A stretch of DNA of 64,000 nucleotides from Gammaproteobacteria bacterium (GCA_030583605.1 CP129466.1:1495001-1559000), one strand, 5' to 3'; positions 25,382 to 35,060 are shown, numbered from the stretch's first letter. The notes: generated from the sequence alone by a model not told the origin. Numbers and translations are program-made.

Positions 25382-26151
25382 GGGGACTGGACGTCTTTCG
25401 TGAGTACTTCGCCGGCCACGCCGATCAGTTCGTGCTGATCGGCGGTACGGCCGCGACGCTTGCGATGGAAGAGGCGGGGCTCGAGTTTCGGGCCACAAAG
25501 GACCTCGACATCGTGCTGCACATCGAGGCGCTCAGCCCGTCATTCGGCGAAGTGTTCTGGCGCTTCGTCGAAGCGGGCGGCTATGAAATCCGACAAGCCA
25601 GCGACACCGGGAAGCCGGTCTTCTATCGATTCCAGAAGCCGGCCGATGATCGTTTTCCCGTCATGCTCGAGCTGTTCTGCCGGGCCCCAGACGGGATCAA
25701 GCTGGCCGAAGGAAGTCACCTCACGCCGATTCCCGTCGACGAGGCCGTCGCGAGCTTGTCCGCGATCCTGCTCGACGATGCGTACTACGAGTTCATCCTG
25801 GCCGGGCGCAGGGAAGTCGACGGACTGCCGTGGGTGGGCGAGGACAGGCTGATTCCGCTCAAGGCCAGCGCCTGGCTGGACCTCGGCGAACGTCAGGCGA
25901 AGGGTGAGCCGATCGACACCAAGAACATACGCAAGCACGCAAACGACGTGCTCCGCCTGTCGCAGCTGCTCGCCCCGGACACGCGAATACCAGTCGTCGA
26001 GCGAATCGCTCAGGACTTGCACCGCTTCCTCGACGCGATCGAGGCAGACCGCTCGATCGATCCGAAGTCGCTCAAGATCAACAGCAGCGTCGGCGAGATT
26101 GCCGAACGGATCGCGCGGGCCTACGGCTTGAGTCGACGCCGCGAGACGTGA
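25375..26151 (+). CDS. AbiEii-like nucleotidyltransferase (toxin)
   Basis: 258 residues from a GTG that overlaps the preceding gene. The nucleotidyltransferase motif is clear: GG at residues 23-24 (VLIGGTAATLAME) followed by ATKDLDIVL with Asp43 and Asp45. This fits AbiEii/AbiGii-type toxins, which transfer nucleotides to RNA targets and abort phage infection. The C-terminal half is helical (HANDVLRLSQLL). Toxicity and target are inferred from the family. Confidence 0.7.
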   Translation: MVRGLDVFREYFAGHADQFVLIGGTAATLAMEEAGLEFRATKDLDIVLHIEALSPSFGEVFWRFVEAGGYEIRQASDTGKPVFYRFQKPADDRFPVMLELFCRAPDGIKLAEGSHLTPIPVDEAVASLSAILLDDAYYEFILAGRREVDGLPWVGEDRLIPLKASAWLDLGERQAKGEPIDTKNIRKHANDVLRLSQLLAPDTRIPVVERIAQDLHRFLDAIEADRSIDPKSLKINSSVGEIAERIARAYGLSRRRET

Positions 26152-26176
26152 TCGTCATTCGGCGACGGGGCAGGGG

Positions 26177-26998
26177 CTACTCCGCCCAGATCGCGTCCCC
26201 GAGCCTTTCGGCATTGCTGACGAGCAGCTGGAACTCGGGTGGCTTGTGCTTGGCCGCGTTGGTCGCCAACCGCAGGTCTTGAACGATGTAGCCGACGAGG
26301 CAGCGGCGCACGCTCAACTGGCGCGCACTGGCCCCCGGAAAGTACTCGGCCGCGATCATGCTCTGCTGCTCGGCCGTGAGATCGGGATGTGCCACGATCG
26401 TCACGGTGGTGATCTCGTTCCAGTCCTTGTCGTCCGATCGCCGCGCTGGCGCTGGCGATTCCACTAGGCTGGCGTTCGCCACCCGGCCCAGCGTGAAGTC
26501 GCGGAAGTCCCGACGCTCGGTACACCAGGCGCGCATGTGCCACCGGCGTGGTACCCGCACGAGAGCGTGCGGGAACACCAGGCGGTCGGTACCGGCTGGG
26601 TGGTTCATCGATCTGTAGACGAGCTGCAGGCCGATTCCCTTCCGTATGGCCTGCACGACCGCCGCAAAGGTCCCCGGCGCGACGACTGACAGATCACGCC
26701 TCGCGTCCTCGAGCAGCGGGTCGCGGGCAGTCACGGGTTCTGAGCCCGCCACGATGCGCAGATAGTCGTCTGGCGACTGACGCTTTTCCCGGTCTTGCTG
26801 ACCGGGCGTCAAGCGCAATGGCGCGTGTGCGGTGGAACGCGCTGCCCGATCGCCCACGCGCTTCCGGAGAGCGCCCATCAACCGGCTCGCCCACACGGCC
26901 TGAACGCCGAGCAGCTCCCGGATTCGGTAGTTGTCGATTTCGCCCTCCCAGAGGAGGACAGTTTCGAGATCGGCTACTCGATCGGCCGCAGAGTCCAT
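26177..26998 (-). CDS. WYL-domain transcriptional regulator
   Basis: 273 residues. An N-terminal helical DNA-binding region (about 15-50, IRELLGVQAVWASRLMGALRKR) is followed by a WYL-type domain (about 110-200) with LQLVYRSM, RWHMRAWC and FRDFTLGRV. Such regulators control phage-defence loci (for example BrxR with BREX). It is transcribed away from the jetABCD operon across a 77-nt region full of AATTAGC half-sites, so it probably controls both directions. Confidence 0.85.
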   Translation of the reverse strand: MDSAADRVADLETVLLWEGEIDNYRIRELLGVQAVWASRLMGALRKRVGDRAARSTAHAPLRLTPGQQDREKRQSPDDYLRIVAGSEPVTARDPLLEDARRDLSVVAPGTFAAVVQAIRKGIGLQLVYRSMNHPAGTDRLVFPHALVRVPRRWHMRAWCTERRDFRDFTLGRVANASLVESPAPARRSDDKDWNEITTVTIVAHPDLTAEQQSMIAAEYFPGASARQLSVRRCLVGYIVQDLRLATNAAKHKPPEFQLLVSNAERLGDAIWAE

Positions 26999-27016
26999 GG
27001 CGAAATTATCCTACAG

Positions 27017-27061
27017 GCTAAATTGACTTGCAAGCTAATTTAGCTCGTAGTATAAATTAGC
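27017..27061 (+). promoter_or_regulatory. jetABCD promoter with overlapping operator half-sites
   Basis: A strong promoter reads -35 TTGCAA (27028-27033), 17 bp, -10 TATAAA (27051-27056). Around it lie GCTAAATT (27017-27024), AATTTAGC (27037-27044) and AAATTAGC (27054-27061), with GCTAATT at 27034. The arms pair as inverted repeats and cover both boxes, so the divergent WYL regulator is the likely binder. The stretch is AT-rich against a GC-rich background. Confidence 0.7.
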
Positions 27062-27075
27062 GTCAAGGATAAGTC

Positions 27076-28512
27076 ATGAACCTCTTCGATCGGATCCCGC
27101 ACGGGCTCTTCGCGGCGCTCACCGGACGCAACAATCGTCGCGCCTGGGATCTGCTGGTGCGTCTGTCGGATCGCTACTTCGGTCCGGATGCGGTGCCTCC
27201 GTATCCGGACGGGTACCTCCACGATCAGATCGTGAAGGAAATCGAGCGCTTCCTCCTCGACGCGGGGTGGGAGCACGAGGGCGACGATCCCGTGCCCGAG
27301 GTGGCCACGCCGCTGTCGATCCAGGCCAATCAGCTGCTGGCTCGTCTTGTAGAGACCGGGTGGCTCACCGAGGAGCGGGTCGGGCTGCGTCGCTTCGTGA
27401 GCATGCGGCCCGTGGTTGCGCGGTTCTTCGACACGATCCAGCAGTTTGTCACCGAGGGACCGCAGCTCTTCGGCGGCAACGTCCTCCTGGTCTACAACCA
27501 GCTCAAGAGCGTTTCGCAGGATCCGCGAGGCCAGGCGGGAGGCTTCGTGAGTGCGGCGCAACTCTGCGTGCGGCTCATCAATTCGCTGAACGCGACCACC
27601 CTTCGTGTTCGGGACCTGATGAAGGAGCTCACACAAGAGGCCGAGACGCCAGTCTTCGTCCGGCGGTTCTTCAGCGAGCACATCAGCGAGCTCTACGTTC
27701 GGGACTTCAAGCAGCTTCGCACCGAGAACCATCCGCTGCGACTGCGCTACGAAATCATCGAACTCGTCAACGCGGTCGCCCTCGAGGGCCCGGCGCGCGC
27801 CGCATTGCTGCAGGGCTATGCGGAGCTTCCCGGCAACCGGCCCGGTGAGGAGGAAGAACTCCTGGAGCGCGATGTACAGCGTTTTCGGCGTCTCCTCGAC
27901 GTCGAGAAGTTCCTCGATCGGATGGACCGGGTGATGGACGCCGCGACACAACGCGCAGTCGCCTACCTCGGTTATCGATTGAAGGCCTCCGAGCGAATCG
28001 AGGAGGTGATCGCTGACACGGTGCGCGCGGTCGCCGCCGCCGAAGATCGCGGCGTTCCGCTCGAGGGGCGACTTCTTTCGCCATTGCCCGTGGTCGGCGA
28101 CAACCGCTTGAGGCTTCCGGTCGAGCCGCCGCCGGTTCCCAAACGCACTGCATTGCGCAAGAGGGAGATGACCCCTCACGAGAAGGCCGTCCACTTCCTG
28201 CGCAAGGCGATGATCGCCCATCGCGACACAGCGCCGGCCGCCGTGCGCCGCTACATCGCCGAGTACCTCTCGCCGGGGGCGCGGGTTACTGCGCAAGACC
28301 TTCCGGTCGGCAGCGTCCCGGATGCCGTTTCCTTTCTCGTGCTCATGCGTCTCGCCGGCATCAGCTCCCGCAACCCCGCCGCGGTTCGGCGCAATCCGCT
28401 CCTGCGCAGCCTTGGCTTCGAAGTCTCGCTGATCGCCGGCAGCCGAGCCGATACGGAGTACTTCAACGTTCCCAACTTCCAGGTCACTTGGAGAGATCGA
28501 GATGCCACGTAA
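27076..28512 (+). CDS. jetA: Wadjet protein JetA (kleisin-like subunit)
   Basis: 478 residues starting MNLFDRIPHGLFAALTGRN, the typical start of one JetA family, followed by helical regions. In Wadjet, JetA bridges the JetC SMC dimer like a kleisin and recruits JetB. It is first in a four-gene operon in which every junction overlaps (10-14 nt or 4 nt). An SD-like AAGGAT lies about 5 nt upstream. The Wadjet system recognises and cuts small circular DNA such as plasmids. Confidence 0.88.
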   Translation: MNLFDRIPHGLFAALTGRNNRRAWDLLVRLSDRYFGPDAVPPYPDGYLHDQIVKEIERFLLDAGWEHEGDDPVPEVATPLSIQANQLLARLVETGWLTEERVGLRRFVSMRPVVARFFDTIQQFVTEGPQLFGGNVLLVYNQLKSVSQDPRGQAGGFVSAAQLCVRLINSLNATTLRVRDLMKELTQEAETPVFVRRFFSEHISELYVRDFKQLRTENHPLRLRYEIIELVNAVALEGPARAALLQGYAELPGNRPGEEEELLERDVQRFRRLLDVEKFLDRMDRVMDAATQRAVAYLGYRLKASERIEEVIADTVRAVAAAEDRGVPLEGRLLSPLPVVGDNRLRLPVEPPPVPKRTALRKREMTPHEKAVHFLRKAMIAHRDTAPAAVRRYIAEYLSPGARVTAQDLPVGSVPDAVSFLVLMRLAGISSRNPAAVRRNPLLRSLGFEVSLIAGSRADTEYFNVPNFQVTWRDRDAT

Positions 28513-29161
28513 CTGGCGATCGTTGGCGGAGGCATCCGACGGGATCTACACGGTCGACGACTTCAAGCAGTCGCTGTACCAGTTGATCGCGCAGCAGTGC
28601 CTCTATGCCCGCTTCAACCATCAGAGCACGGCCTTTCGAATCGTCTCGGCGCACCGTCGCGACTTCGAAGAGGCCGTGGAGCTCATGGGTCTTCGACTCG
28701 GCTTCAACGAGCGCCTGGGCTTCTGCTACGTCGTTCCGGAAACGGTCAAGCTCACGCCGCTCGACACCCAGGACACCTTGTTTCTTCTCGTCCTGCGACA
28801 GCTCTATCACCTGCGTGGCAGCGCCGGAGAGCTGACCGACGAGGGTGACGCCATCGTGGGGATCGAGGAGCTCGTCGCCACGTACCGCTCGATTACCGGA
28901 CGCACCTTGGAAACGAAGAATCAGGGCGTGGTGAAGGGGTTGGTGAAGACCGCCGCGCGATGCGGATTGGCCCGCCTGATCGATACGCCCGAGGGCGATC
29001 CCCAGCCCTTCGCGGTCGCAATTCTTCCCGCAATCGCCGAGGTGCTGAGCGAGCATGCGGTCGGCCGCTTTGGCGCACACCTGAAGTCGGCGTTGGTCTC
29101 GAGCGAACCTTCCGACGATGGCGTCGCGAACGCACAGGAGGCCGCACGTGAAGACGCTTAG
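28502..29161 (+). CDS. jetB: Wadjet protein JetB (kite subunit, DUF4194-like)
   Basis: 219 residues, overlapping jetA by 11 nt and jetC by 14 nt. It contains FKQSLYQLIAQQCLYARFNHQST-type and LGFNERLGFCYVVPE segments typical of the DUF4194/MukE-like winged-helix kite subunits. JetB dimers bind the JetA kleisin in the Wadjet complex. No damage is visible. Confidence 0.87.
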   Translation: MPRNWRSLAEASDGIYTVDDFKQSLYQLIAQQCLYARFNHQSTAFRIVSAHRRDFEEAVELMGLRLGFNERLGFCYVVPETVKLTPLDTQDTLFLLVLRQLYHLRGSAGELTDEGDAIVGIEELVATYRSITGRTLETKNQGVVKGLVKTAARCGLARLIDTPEGDPQPFAVAILPAIAEVLSEHAVGRFGAHLKSALVSSEPSDDGVANAQEAAREDA

Positions 29162-32100
29162 CACCCTGCATCTCGTGCAGTTCTCGTTCTGGGACTACGA
29201 GAGCTTCAACCTCCGCCGGGGCGGAACGGCATTCCTTGGGCCGAACGGGGCGGGCAAGACGAGCCTCGCGGATGCGGTGCAGATCGCTCTGGTCGGCGCA
29301 CACGGCAATCACATGCATTTCAATGCGCAGTCGGTGCACAGAGACCATCGCTCGGTCAGAGACTATGCGCTCGGCACCATGCGCTCCGGCGAGGGCGATC
29401 AAGGTGTGTTGGCCCGCAAGCGCGACGAGGCGCTCTCCTACATCACCTTGATCTTCGAGGGCGAGTCCGCCGCCGACGTCGTCAGTGCAGGCGTTTGCCT
29501 TCATTCCGTGGCGACCGACAAGAACCATCGAACGCTCGGCTTGTACATCCTGCCGGGCGTTCGACTGGCGCTGGAAGATCATCTCGGCGCGCTCGACGAT
29601 GGGGGCAAGGCGCCTCTGGACTGGCCGACGTTCGAGGCCTTGGCGCGTAGGCTTGCCAGGCAGGCCGGACGGACTCCCACGCTGACGGCGAAGCCGGAAA
29701 CGTACTTGAACGAGCTGCTGCACGTGCTGCAGCACAAGGGACGTGCGATCGACAAGGACAAGTTCCTGCGCGCGCTGGCACAAAGCCTTCGACTGAAGGG
29801 CATCCAGAGCGTCAACGACTACCTGCGCGGGTACCTTGTCGACGCACAGCCGATCGACAAGCAGGGCACCTTGAAGCACATCAAGACCGTGCGCTCGCTC
29901 GTTCTTCAGATCGAGGAGGTCAAGCAGCAGATCGCACGCCTGACGGACATCGACAAACGATTCCACAGCGTCGCGGCGCAGTACCGGACTCGTGCCGTCG
30001 CGAACGCGGTGCGGCTACTGCTGCAGGTGGAGTCGGCGGACCAGCGCGTCGGCAACCTGTTGTCGAGAGAGCGGGAACTGTCTGGCGAGATCGACGCGCT
30101 TGCGAAATCCATCGACGAGGGCACGCGCCGGATGGAGGCGGCGCGAGAGGAACATCAGAGGCTCCTGGCCGCCTACAACGCGGATCCCGCTTCCCAGAAC
30201 CCCGAGCACGCGCGTCAGCTCAGGGCCGCCCTGCAGACCAGCGTGACGACTTGCCGGCGGGCGGTGGAGCGGCTCGTTGTGGAGGTGCGGGATGCGCTCG
30301 AATCTGTGCAGGGAATCAGCCGCGCGTCCGACGCTGCGTCGTTGTCGGAGATCGAGCGCCTCGTCCCGAAGTGGGAGGCGCGGGCGCGCGCTGGAACCCT
30401 GCCGGACTCCGACGCGTTTGACGAAGCGCTCGCGGCGCTCAGCGCGGCGGCCGGGGACCTTGCGAGTCTTCGGGAACTGCTCGAGGAGCGCGCGGCGCTC
30501 GCCGCCCAGCGCCTCGCCAGTGCGACGGAGCGGGCGAAGGCCGCCGAGAAGGGCATCCGCCTGACGGATTCGGGCGACGTTGCCGCGGCCATGGCGATGT
30601 TTCGCTCTGCAGGCATCGAAAGCGTCACGGTCGGCAGCGTCGTCAGTGTCAAGGACTCGTCCTGGCAGTCCGCGATCGAGTCGTTCCTCGGCCGCAACCG
30701 GCACGCCCTCGTCGTTGCCTACGGCCGGGAACGGGAAGCGGTCCGCCTGCTTCGAACTGCACCTCGCCCGCTGTTCGATGTCACGATCGTGCAGCCATCG
30801 CACATCCGCGATGACCTGAAGCGCAGCTACGACGCAACGACCGTGGCATCGCTCCTCGAGAGCTCGAACAGCATCGCGCTGACGTACTTGCGGCGTCTTC
30901 TGGGGCAGATGCGCCAGGTCGACACCGAGGAGGAGCTTGAACGGTATGAGCGCGCTCTGACGCGCGACGGCATGCTGAGCGCCAACGGTGGAACGCGAAG
31001 AATCCGCCTAGTGCCTTCGTCGGAATGGGTGCTGGGTGCTCGCATTTCGAGCGAAGAACGCGAGGCCCTGCGAGCGGAGGTCTTGGAAGCGACGCGGGCG
31101 GACGGCGAGGCCAGGAACGGAGTGCGGCTCGCCATAGAAGCGGCGAACCGCGTGACAAGTGTCCTACGCGACGTCACGCCGGAGCGCATTCGCATGTCGC
31201 TTGAAGAGCTTCAAGAGGCACAGCGTTCCATCGACGACACACCGGACCCGACCACGATCGATCTGCCGAGACACCTCGTGGAGCTCAAGCGCCGAGTCGA
31301 AACTGCGAAGCGTGCGGCCGACGATCTCGAGCGAGAGCTGACGGAACTGCGCGAGACGCGAGGCAAGAGAGGGGGCGCGCTTGAGGAAACGCGGACGAAT
31401 CTGGGCAAGGCGCAGAGCGACCATACTGATCTGCAGTCGCAGTATGGCGCCGCGGCAGAGGATGTCGACTATGACGTCGAAGCCGCAACGACCACCTATG
31501 ACAAAGCGCGCGAAATCGACTCAGCCGAGGGTCCTGTCGCGGCCCTGACGTTCCTGGAGACTGAAGCCAAGCGAGCCAACGACCGGATCGTCAAGTCGGA
31601 GTCGGATGCTAAGGCCGAGTTCACGGCATTCATCAACGAGATGTCGATCAACCTCGTCGAAGAACGGGGCGACTGGCGAAAGGCTGCCACGTGGGTCCGG
31701 AACCACGTCCAGAAGCTCACCGCTTCGACCCTGGTGGAATACGAGCAAGAGGCCAAGGCGGCGCGCGAGGCCGCCAACCAGTCGTTCCGTGCCGACGTTG
31801 CCTACCGCATGCGCGAGGCGATCAAGCGTGTGGAGCACGACATCGATGATCTGAACAGAATCCTCCGTGCGTGCCCGGAATTCACCGGCGGCGAGAAGTA
31901 CCGATTCGTGGCCACACCCGCGCTCGCGCACAAGGCGCTATACGAGCTCATCCAGAGCAGCGCCTTTCTGGAGTCGGGGTCCTCGCCCTTGTTCGAGGCA
32001 GCCGACGATGTCCAGAAGAAGCTGGTTTCGTTCCTGGAGGCGTGCGAGACCGGCGCCGACAAGGCCAATAACCCGCTCGAAGACTATCGACTCCTGTTCA

Positions 32101-32561
32101 ACTTCGACCTCGAGATCCGCGTCGGCGACAAGAAGGTCGATTCGCTCAGCAAGCGGCTCGGCGTGGGGTCAAACGGCGAACACCTGGTGCCCTTCTACGT
32201 CATCGCGGGCGCTTCGCTCGCCAATGCCTATCGCCTAAAGGCAGAGGAGCCGCACGAGGGCACGGCCGTAATGATCATCGACGAGGCGTTCCACGGCTTC
32301 GATGCCCAGAACGCCTACGTCACGGCGCAGTTCCTGCGATCGCTCGGTCTGCAACTCGTCATGGCGGCGCCGGATGCGGACGTCGGGAAGCTGGTGCCGG
32401 TCCTCGACTCTTACTACGATCTCGATCGCTTTGGATCGGATGTCTTCACAAGCGAGGTGATCGTCAAGGAAGACGCCCGGCGGCTCCTTGAAACCGACAT
32501 GCCGAGTCGCAATCCGCAACTCGTTGAGCAAATGGCGGTGAAGTTCGGTAGCCCGGCATGA
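29148..32561 (+). CDS. jetC: Wadjet SMC-like ATPase JetC
   Basis: 1137 residues from a GTG with AGGAG seven bases upstream; an ATG at 29118 has no such site. The head has Walker A GPNGAGKTS (residues 31-39). Long coiled coils run through the middle (about 230-480 and 660-930) around a hinge-like globular region near 500-620. The C-terminal head carries SLANAYRL and Walker B MIIDEAFHGFD (about 1042-1052). It is the DNA-translocating, loop-extruding motor of Wadjet. Confidence 0.92.
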   Translation: MKTLSTLHLVQFSFWDYESFNLRRGGTAFLGPNGAGKTSLADAVQIALVGAHGNHMHFNAQSVHRDHRSVRDYALGTMRSGEGDQGVLARKRDEALSYITLIFEGESAADVVSAGVCLHSVATDKNHRTLGLYILPGVRLALEDHLGALDDGGKAPLDWPTFEALARRLARQAGRTPTLTAKPETYLNELLHVLQHKGRAIDKDKFLRALAQSLRLKGIQSVNDYLRGYLVDAQPIDKQGTLKHIKTVRSLVLQIEEVKQQIARLTDIDKRFHSVAAQYRTRAVANAVRLLLQVESADQRVGNLLSRERELSGEIDALAKSIDEGTRRMEAAREEHQRLLAAYNADPASQNPEHARQLRAALQTSVTTCRRAVERLVVEVRDALESVQGISRASDAASLSEIERLVPKWEARARAGTLPDSDAFDEALAALSAAAGDLASLRELLEERAALAAQRLASATERAKAAEKGIRLTDSGDVAAAMAMFRSAGIESVTVGSVVSVKDSSWQSAIESFLGRNRHALVVAYGREREAVRLLRTAPRPLFDVTIVQPSHIRDDLKRSYDATTVASLLESSNSIALTYLRRLLGQMRQVDTEEELERYERALTRDGMLSANGGTRRIRLVPSSEWVLGARISSEEREALRAEVLEATRADGEARNGVRLAIEAANRVTSVLRDVTPERIRMSLEELQEAQRSIDDTPDPTTIDLPRHLVELKRRVETAKRAADDLERELTELRETRGKRGGALEETRTNLGKAQSDHTDLQSQYGAAAEDVDYDVEAATTTYDKAREIDSAEGPVAALTFLETEAKRANDRIVKSESDAKAEFTAFINEMSINLVEERGDWRKAATWVRNHVQKLTASTLVEYEQEAKAAREAANQSFRADVAYRMREAIKRVEHDIDDLNRILRACPEFTGGEKYRFVATPALAHKALYELIQSSAFLESGSSPLFEAADDVQKKLVSFLEACETGADKANNPLEDYRLLFNFDLEIRVGDKKVDSLSKRLGVGSNGEHLVPFYVIAGASLANAYRLKAEEPHEGTAVMIIDEAFHGFDAQNAYVTAQFLRSLGLQLVMAAPDADVGKLVPVLDSYYDLDRFGSDVFTSEVIVKEDARRLLETDMPSRNPQLVEQMAVKFGSPA

Positions 32562-33760
32562 ACCCGGTAGCCAGCCAGGCGCTGCTGAAGCTCCTGCGTA
32601 GAGCGGAGAACGCGTCTGGGAGGAGCGAGGATGGCCGCAACATCGGTCTGCGCTTCTCCAGCGAGTCCTTACCCGCCTATTCGGATATTGGCACACATGC
32701 TGAGAAGGAGGCTTGCCATGGCGACCTCCTGCTTGCCGAACGCGACGGAGCGATTAGCATCGAGTGGGACCGACGAGCGGGCGAACGAAATCAAATCCTC
32801 CGAGTTCAGCTGCTGGATCGAGAGGCGCTTGCGCGGCACTTGGGATTGGTACCGCGATGGGATGCGGTCGCCAGGGCCGCTCAGCATCTTGGGCCCCACC
32901 TGACGGAATACCCGGTGCTGGAGGAAGTGCTGGCGTCTTGGCGTCGAGGCGCGAAGGTCCGCGGTACTGGTCCAGAGGATGTCGAAGCATGGAGGTATGC
33001 GGTCGCCGTCGTGTCGCACTGCCGTGCCCAGGTCGCGACTGATGTCGCGGTGCGCAGGTTGAGCGCGCAGCTGACGGGCGACAGCAAGCGTGTCGAGCAG
33101 CTCTCTGCACCCATCGACGTCCTGATCCAGGGTGAGGTAGCGGCCCCAGTCCGCGATCCGGAAGACGTCTTCAATGAGCTTGGGCTCGTCAAGTTTCCGC
33201 CGACGTTTCTGATCAGTGGTGCGCTTCAGGTACGCGTCGGCGACCAGCAAGTCCCGATTGACGCGCCGTATCTTGGCTTTCCTCCGTCGGCGATCACGGG
33301 CTTCGCATCCTGCGAAACCGTGGCCGTGTTGTTGACGGTCGAAAACCTCACGACCTTTCATGAGTTGGTCGGACAGCGTCAGCACATGCCCGCCGCGGTT
33401 CTGCTCTACACCGGTGGCATGCCCAGTCCTTCGTGGAAGCGCGTGTACCGCTTGCTGCTGACGTCGCTACCAGTCGAGGCCAGGGTGTTCCACTGGGGCG
33501 ACATTGATGCGGGCGCGTTCCGAATTGCCGACCATCTGGCCGCTTGTGCCGGGGATGTGGGGAGACGCGTCGAACTGCACGCCATGAGCCCAGACGTCGC
33601 GCGTCTCGACTCTGTCTCGTCTCGACGCGCACTCACGGACGCAGAGGTGTCGATCATCGAGAAACTCTGCGCCCGGTGGCACTGGGATGCGCCGGCTCGA
33701 TGGGTATCGGTGCACCGGATTGCGGTGGAGCAGGAGTCGCTTCCAGCGTCCTGGCCATAG
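32558..33760 (+). CDS. jetD: Wadjet nuclease subunit JetD (Toprim, DUF2220)
   Basis: 400 residues overlapping jetC by 4 nt. The C-terminal half is a Toprim-like DUF2220 domain: Glu262 in LLTVENLTTFHEL and Asp315/Asp317 in FHWGDIDAGAF, the acidic set that binds metal for DNA cleavage. The N-terminal half does not obviously match the DUF3322 domain of type I JetD, so the operon may be of another Wadjet type. It is the last gene of the operon; no clear terminator follows. Confidence 0.88.
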   Translation: MNPVASQALLKLLRRAENASGRSEDGRNIGLRFSSESLPAYSDIGTHAEKEACHGDLLLAERDGAISIEWDRRAGERNQILRVQLLDREALARHLGLVPRWDAVARAAQHLGPHLTEYPVLEEVLASWRRGAKVRGTGPEDVEAWRYAVAVVSHCRAQVATDVAVRRLSAQLTGDSKRVEQLSAPIDVLIQGEVAAPVRDPEDVFNELGLVKFPPTFLISGALQVRVGDQQVPIDAPYLGFPPSAITGFASCETVAVLLTVENLTTFHELVGQRQHMPAAVLLYTGGMPSPSWKRVYRLLLTSLPVEARVFHWGDIDAGAFRIADHLAACAGDVGRRVELHAMSPDVARLDSVSSRRALTDAEVSIIEKLCARWHWDAPARWVSVHRIAVEQESLPASWP

Positions 33761-33909
33761 CCCATAGCTCCGGCAATCGCGCCGCCAGCGGATCGGAGAT
33801 CAGAGTGGGCTCAGTATTGCCAGTAACTCGGAGCCTCGGGCTCCGGCGCATCCAGGATCGGATCGCTTCGTCGAACGAGCGGATCGAGCCAGTCCGCCTT
33901 GGCCTTGGC

Positions 33910-35001
33910 TCACTCGATCCACTGCTGCTTCTCGGGCGTGAGCTCGCCGCCGTAGCGTGCTCGGTCCTCGACGGCCGCGATGAACTCGCGCAAGCGGTTT
34001 GCACGCTGCAGCCGGCTCGCGTCGCGAAACAGGGCGCGCAGCTGGCGACGTTCTTCGTTGCGCGCGCGCACCTGCGCTTCGTATCGGGCGCGCGCTTCCT
34101 CGTAGGTCCGCTGGCGGCGCTCTTCTTCCTCCTCCTTCGCGCGTTTCGCTTCTGCCAGGCCGGCGATGGCAGCAACGATGCCGCTCAGCCGCGAGTCGAT
34201 GAGGCTGCGTTCCGTGTCGTTCCACTTCCGTGAAGGCCACGATCCCACCGTGAGCGTCAGCCGTCCGGTGGGGTGCCAATCGAACTGCGGGATGTTCGGA
34301 TACTCTCCTCGGGCACCCGCGCGAAAGGAGTCGTAGTACCGGTCGCGCGCCCGCACCTCCGCGCGTGTCGGCGTGTGGCCAGTTCGCGTGACCTGCTCGA
34401 CGATCGAGATCGTCAGCGTCGTGCCGCCGCCGACCAGGAGAGTCTGCCCCTTCTCTTCGTCTACTTGCGCCGTGAAGCCGCTGGGCTCGAGCGACTTGAG
34501 CAGCGTGTCCATCAGCAGCAGAGCGCGGTCGAGCGCATTCCTCGTGACCTGCAGGTCGAGCACTTCCTTCGGCGCGCTTCTCACGCCCGCAGGGTGATCC
34601 CAGCCATCGCGCCGCTTCAAGCGCGCCGCTGCCGCCCGTACGAGCGGGTGCGGGTCGACGAGCTCGGCGGGCACGCTGATGCTCGCCTGGCTTTCGCGGG
34701 TCTGCTGGAGAGCGTCACGTACGCGCGCGTGCACGGCCGCCTCCTGTTCGGACAGCGGTATCGGTCCGGAAGGGTCGCGCGCGCCGGCGGGGAGGGCGGG
34801 CAGCGGCACCTTGCGGGTGGGGCGGCCGGCCTTGAGCTTCGCCCAGTAGCCCCTCGGCGGCACCGGAATGCCGAGCTTCTTGCAAATCTTGACCAGGCCG
34901 ACGTCCGACAAGCCATAGCGTGGCGCGACGACCGTGACCGCGTCGGTCCAGACCTCTTCGTACAGCGCTTCCCGGCTGACAGGTGTACCTCGACGTCGCA
35001 T
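33910..35001 (-). CDS. Unknown protein with N-terminal HTH-like region and coiled coil
   Basis: 363 residues from the ATG at 34999-35001; the longer reading to 35154 begins with low-quality sequence. The N-terminus has VSREALYEEVWTDAVTVVAPRYG and DVGLVKICKKLGIPVPPRGYWAKL, which look like one or two helix-turn-helix units. The middle is beta-rich. Residues about 285-345 are highly charged (AKRAKEEEEERRQR) and likely coiled coil. I do not recognise a named family. It diverges from the nuclease-containing gene at 35192, and JetD converges on it. A regulator or partner of its neighbour is possible. Confidence 0.6.
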   Translation of the reverse strand: MRRRGTPVSREALYEEVWTDAVTVVAPRYGLSDVGLVKICKKLGIPVPPRGYWAKLKAGRPTRKVPLPALPAGARDPSGPIPLSEQEAAVHARVRDALQQTRESQASISVPAELVDPHPLVRAAAARLKRRDGWDHPAGVRSAPKEVLDLQVTRNALDRALLLMDTLLKSLEPSGFTAQVDEEKGQTLLVGGGTTLTISIVEQVTRTGHTPTRAEVRARDRYYDSFRAGARGEYPNIPQFDWHPTGRLTLTVGSWPSRKWNDTERSLIDSRLSGIVAAIAGLAEAKRAKEEEEERRQRTYEEARARYEAQVRARNEERRQLRALFRDASRLQRANRLREFIAAVEDRARYGGELTPEKQQWIE

Positions 35002-35060
35002 AGCATGCCTCCCGGCTCGTGTCGCAGGCCGTCGACGGGTCGACCTCCGACTGTTGGTTG

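Noticed and set aside
27076..33760. JetABCD as chromosomal MukBEF/condensin
   Set aside because: The fourth gene has a Toprim DUF2220 nuclease domain, which condensins lack, and the locus sits in a defence block.
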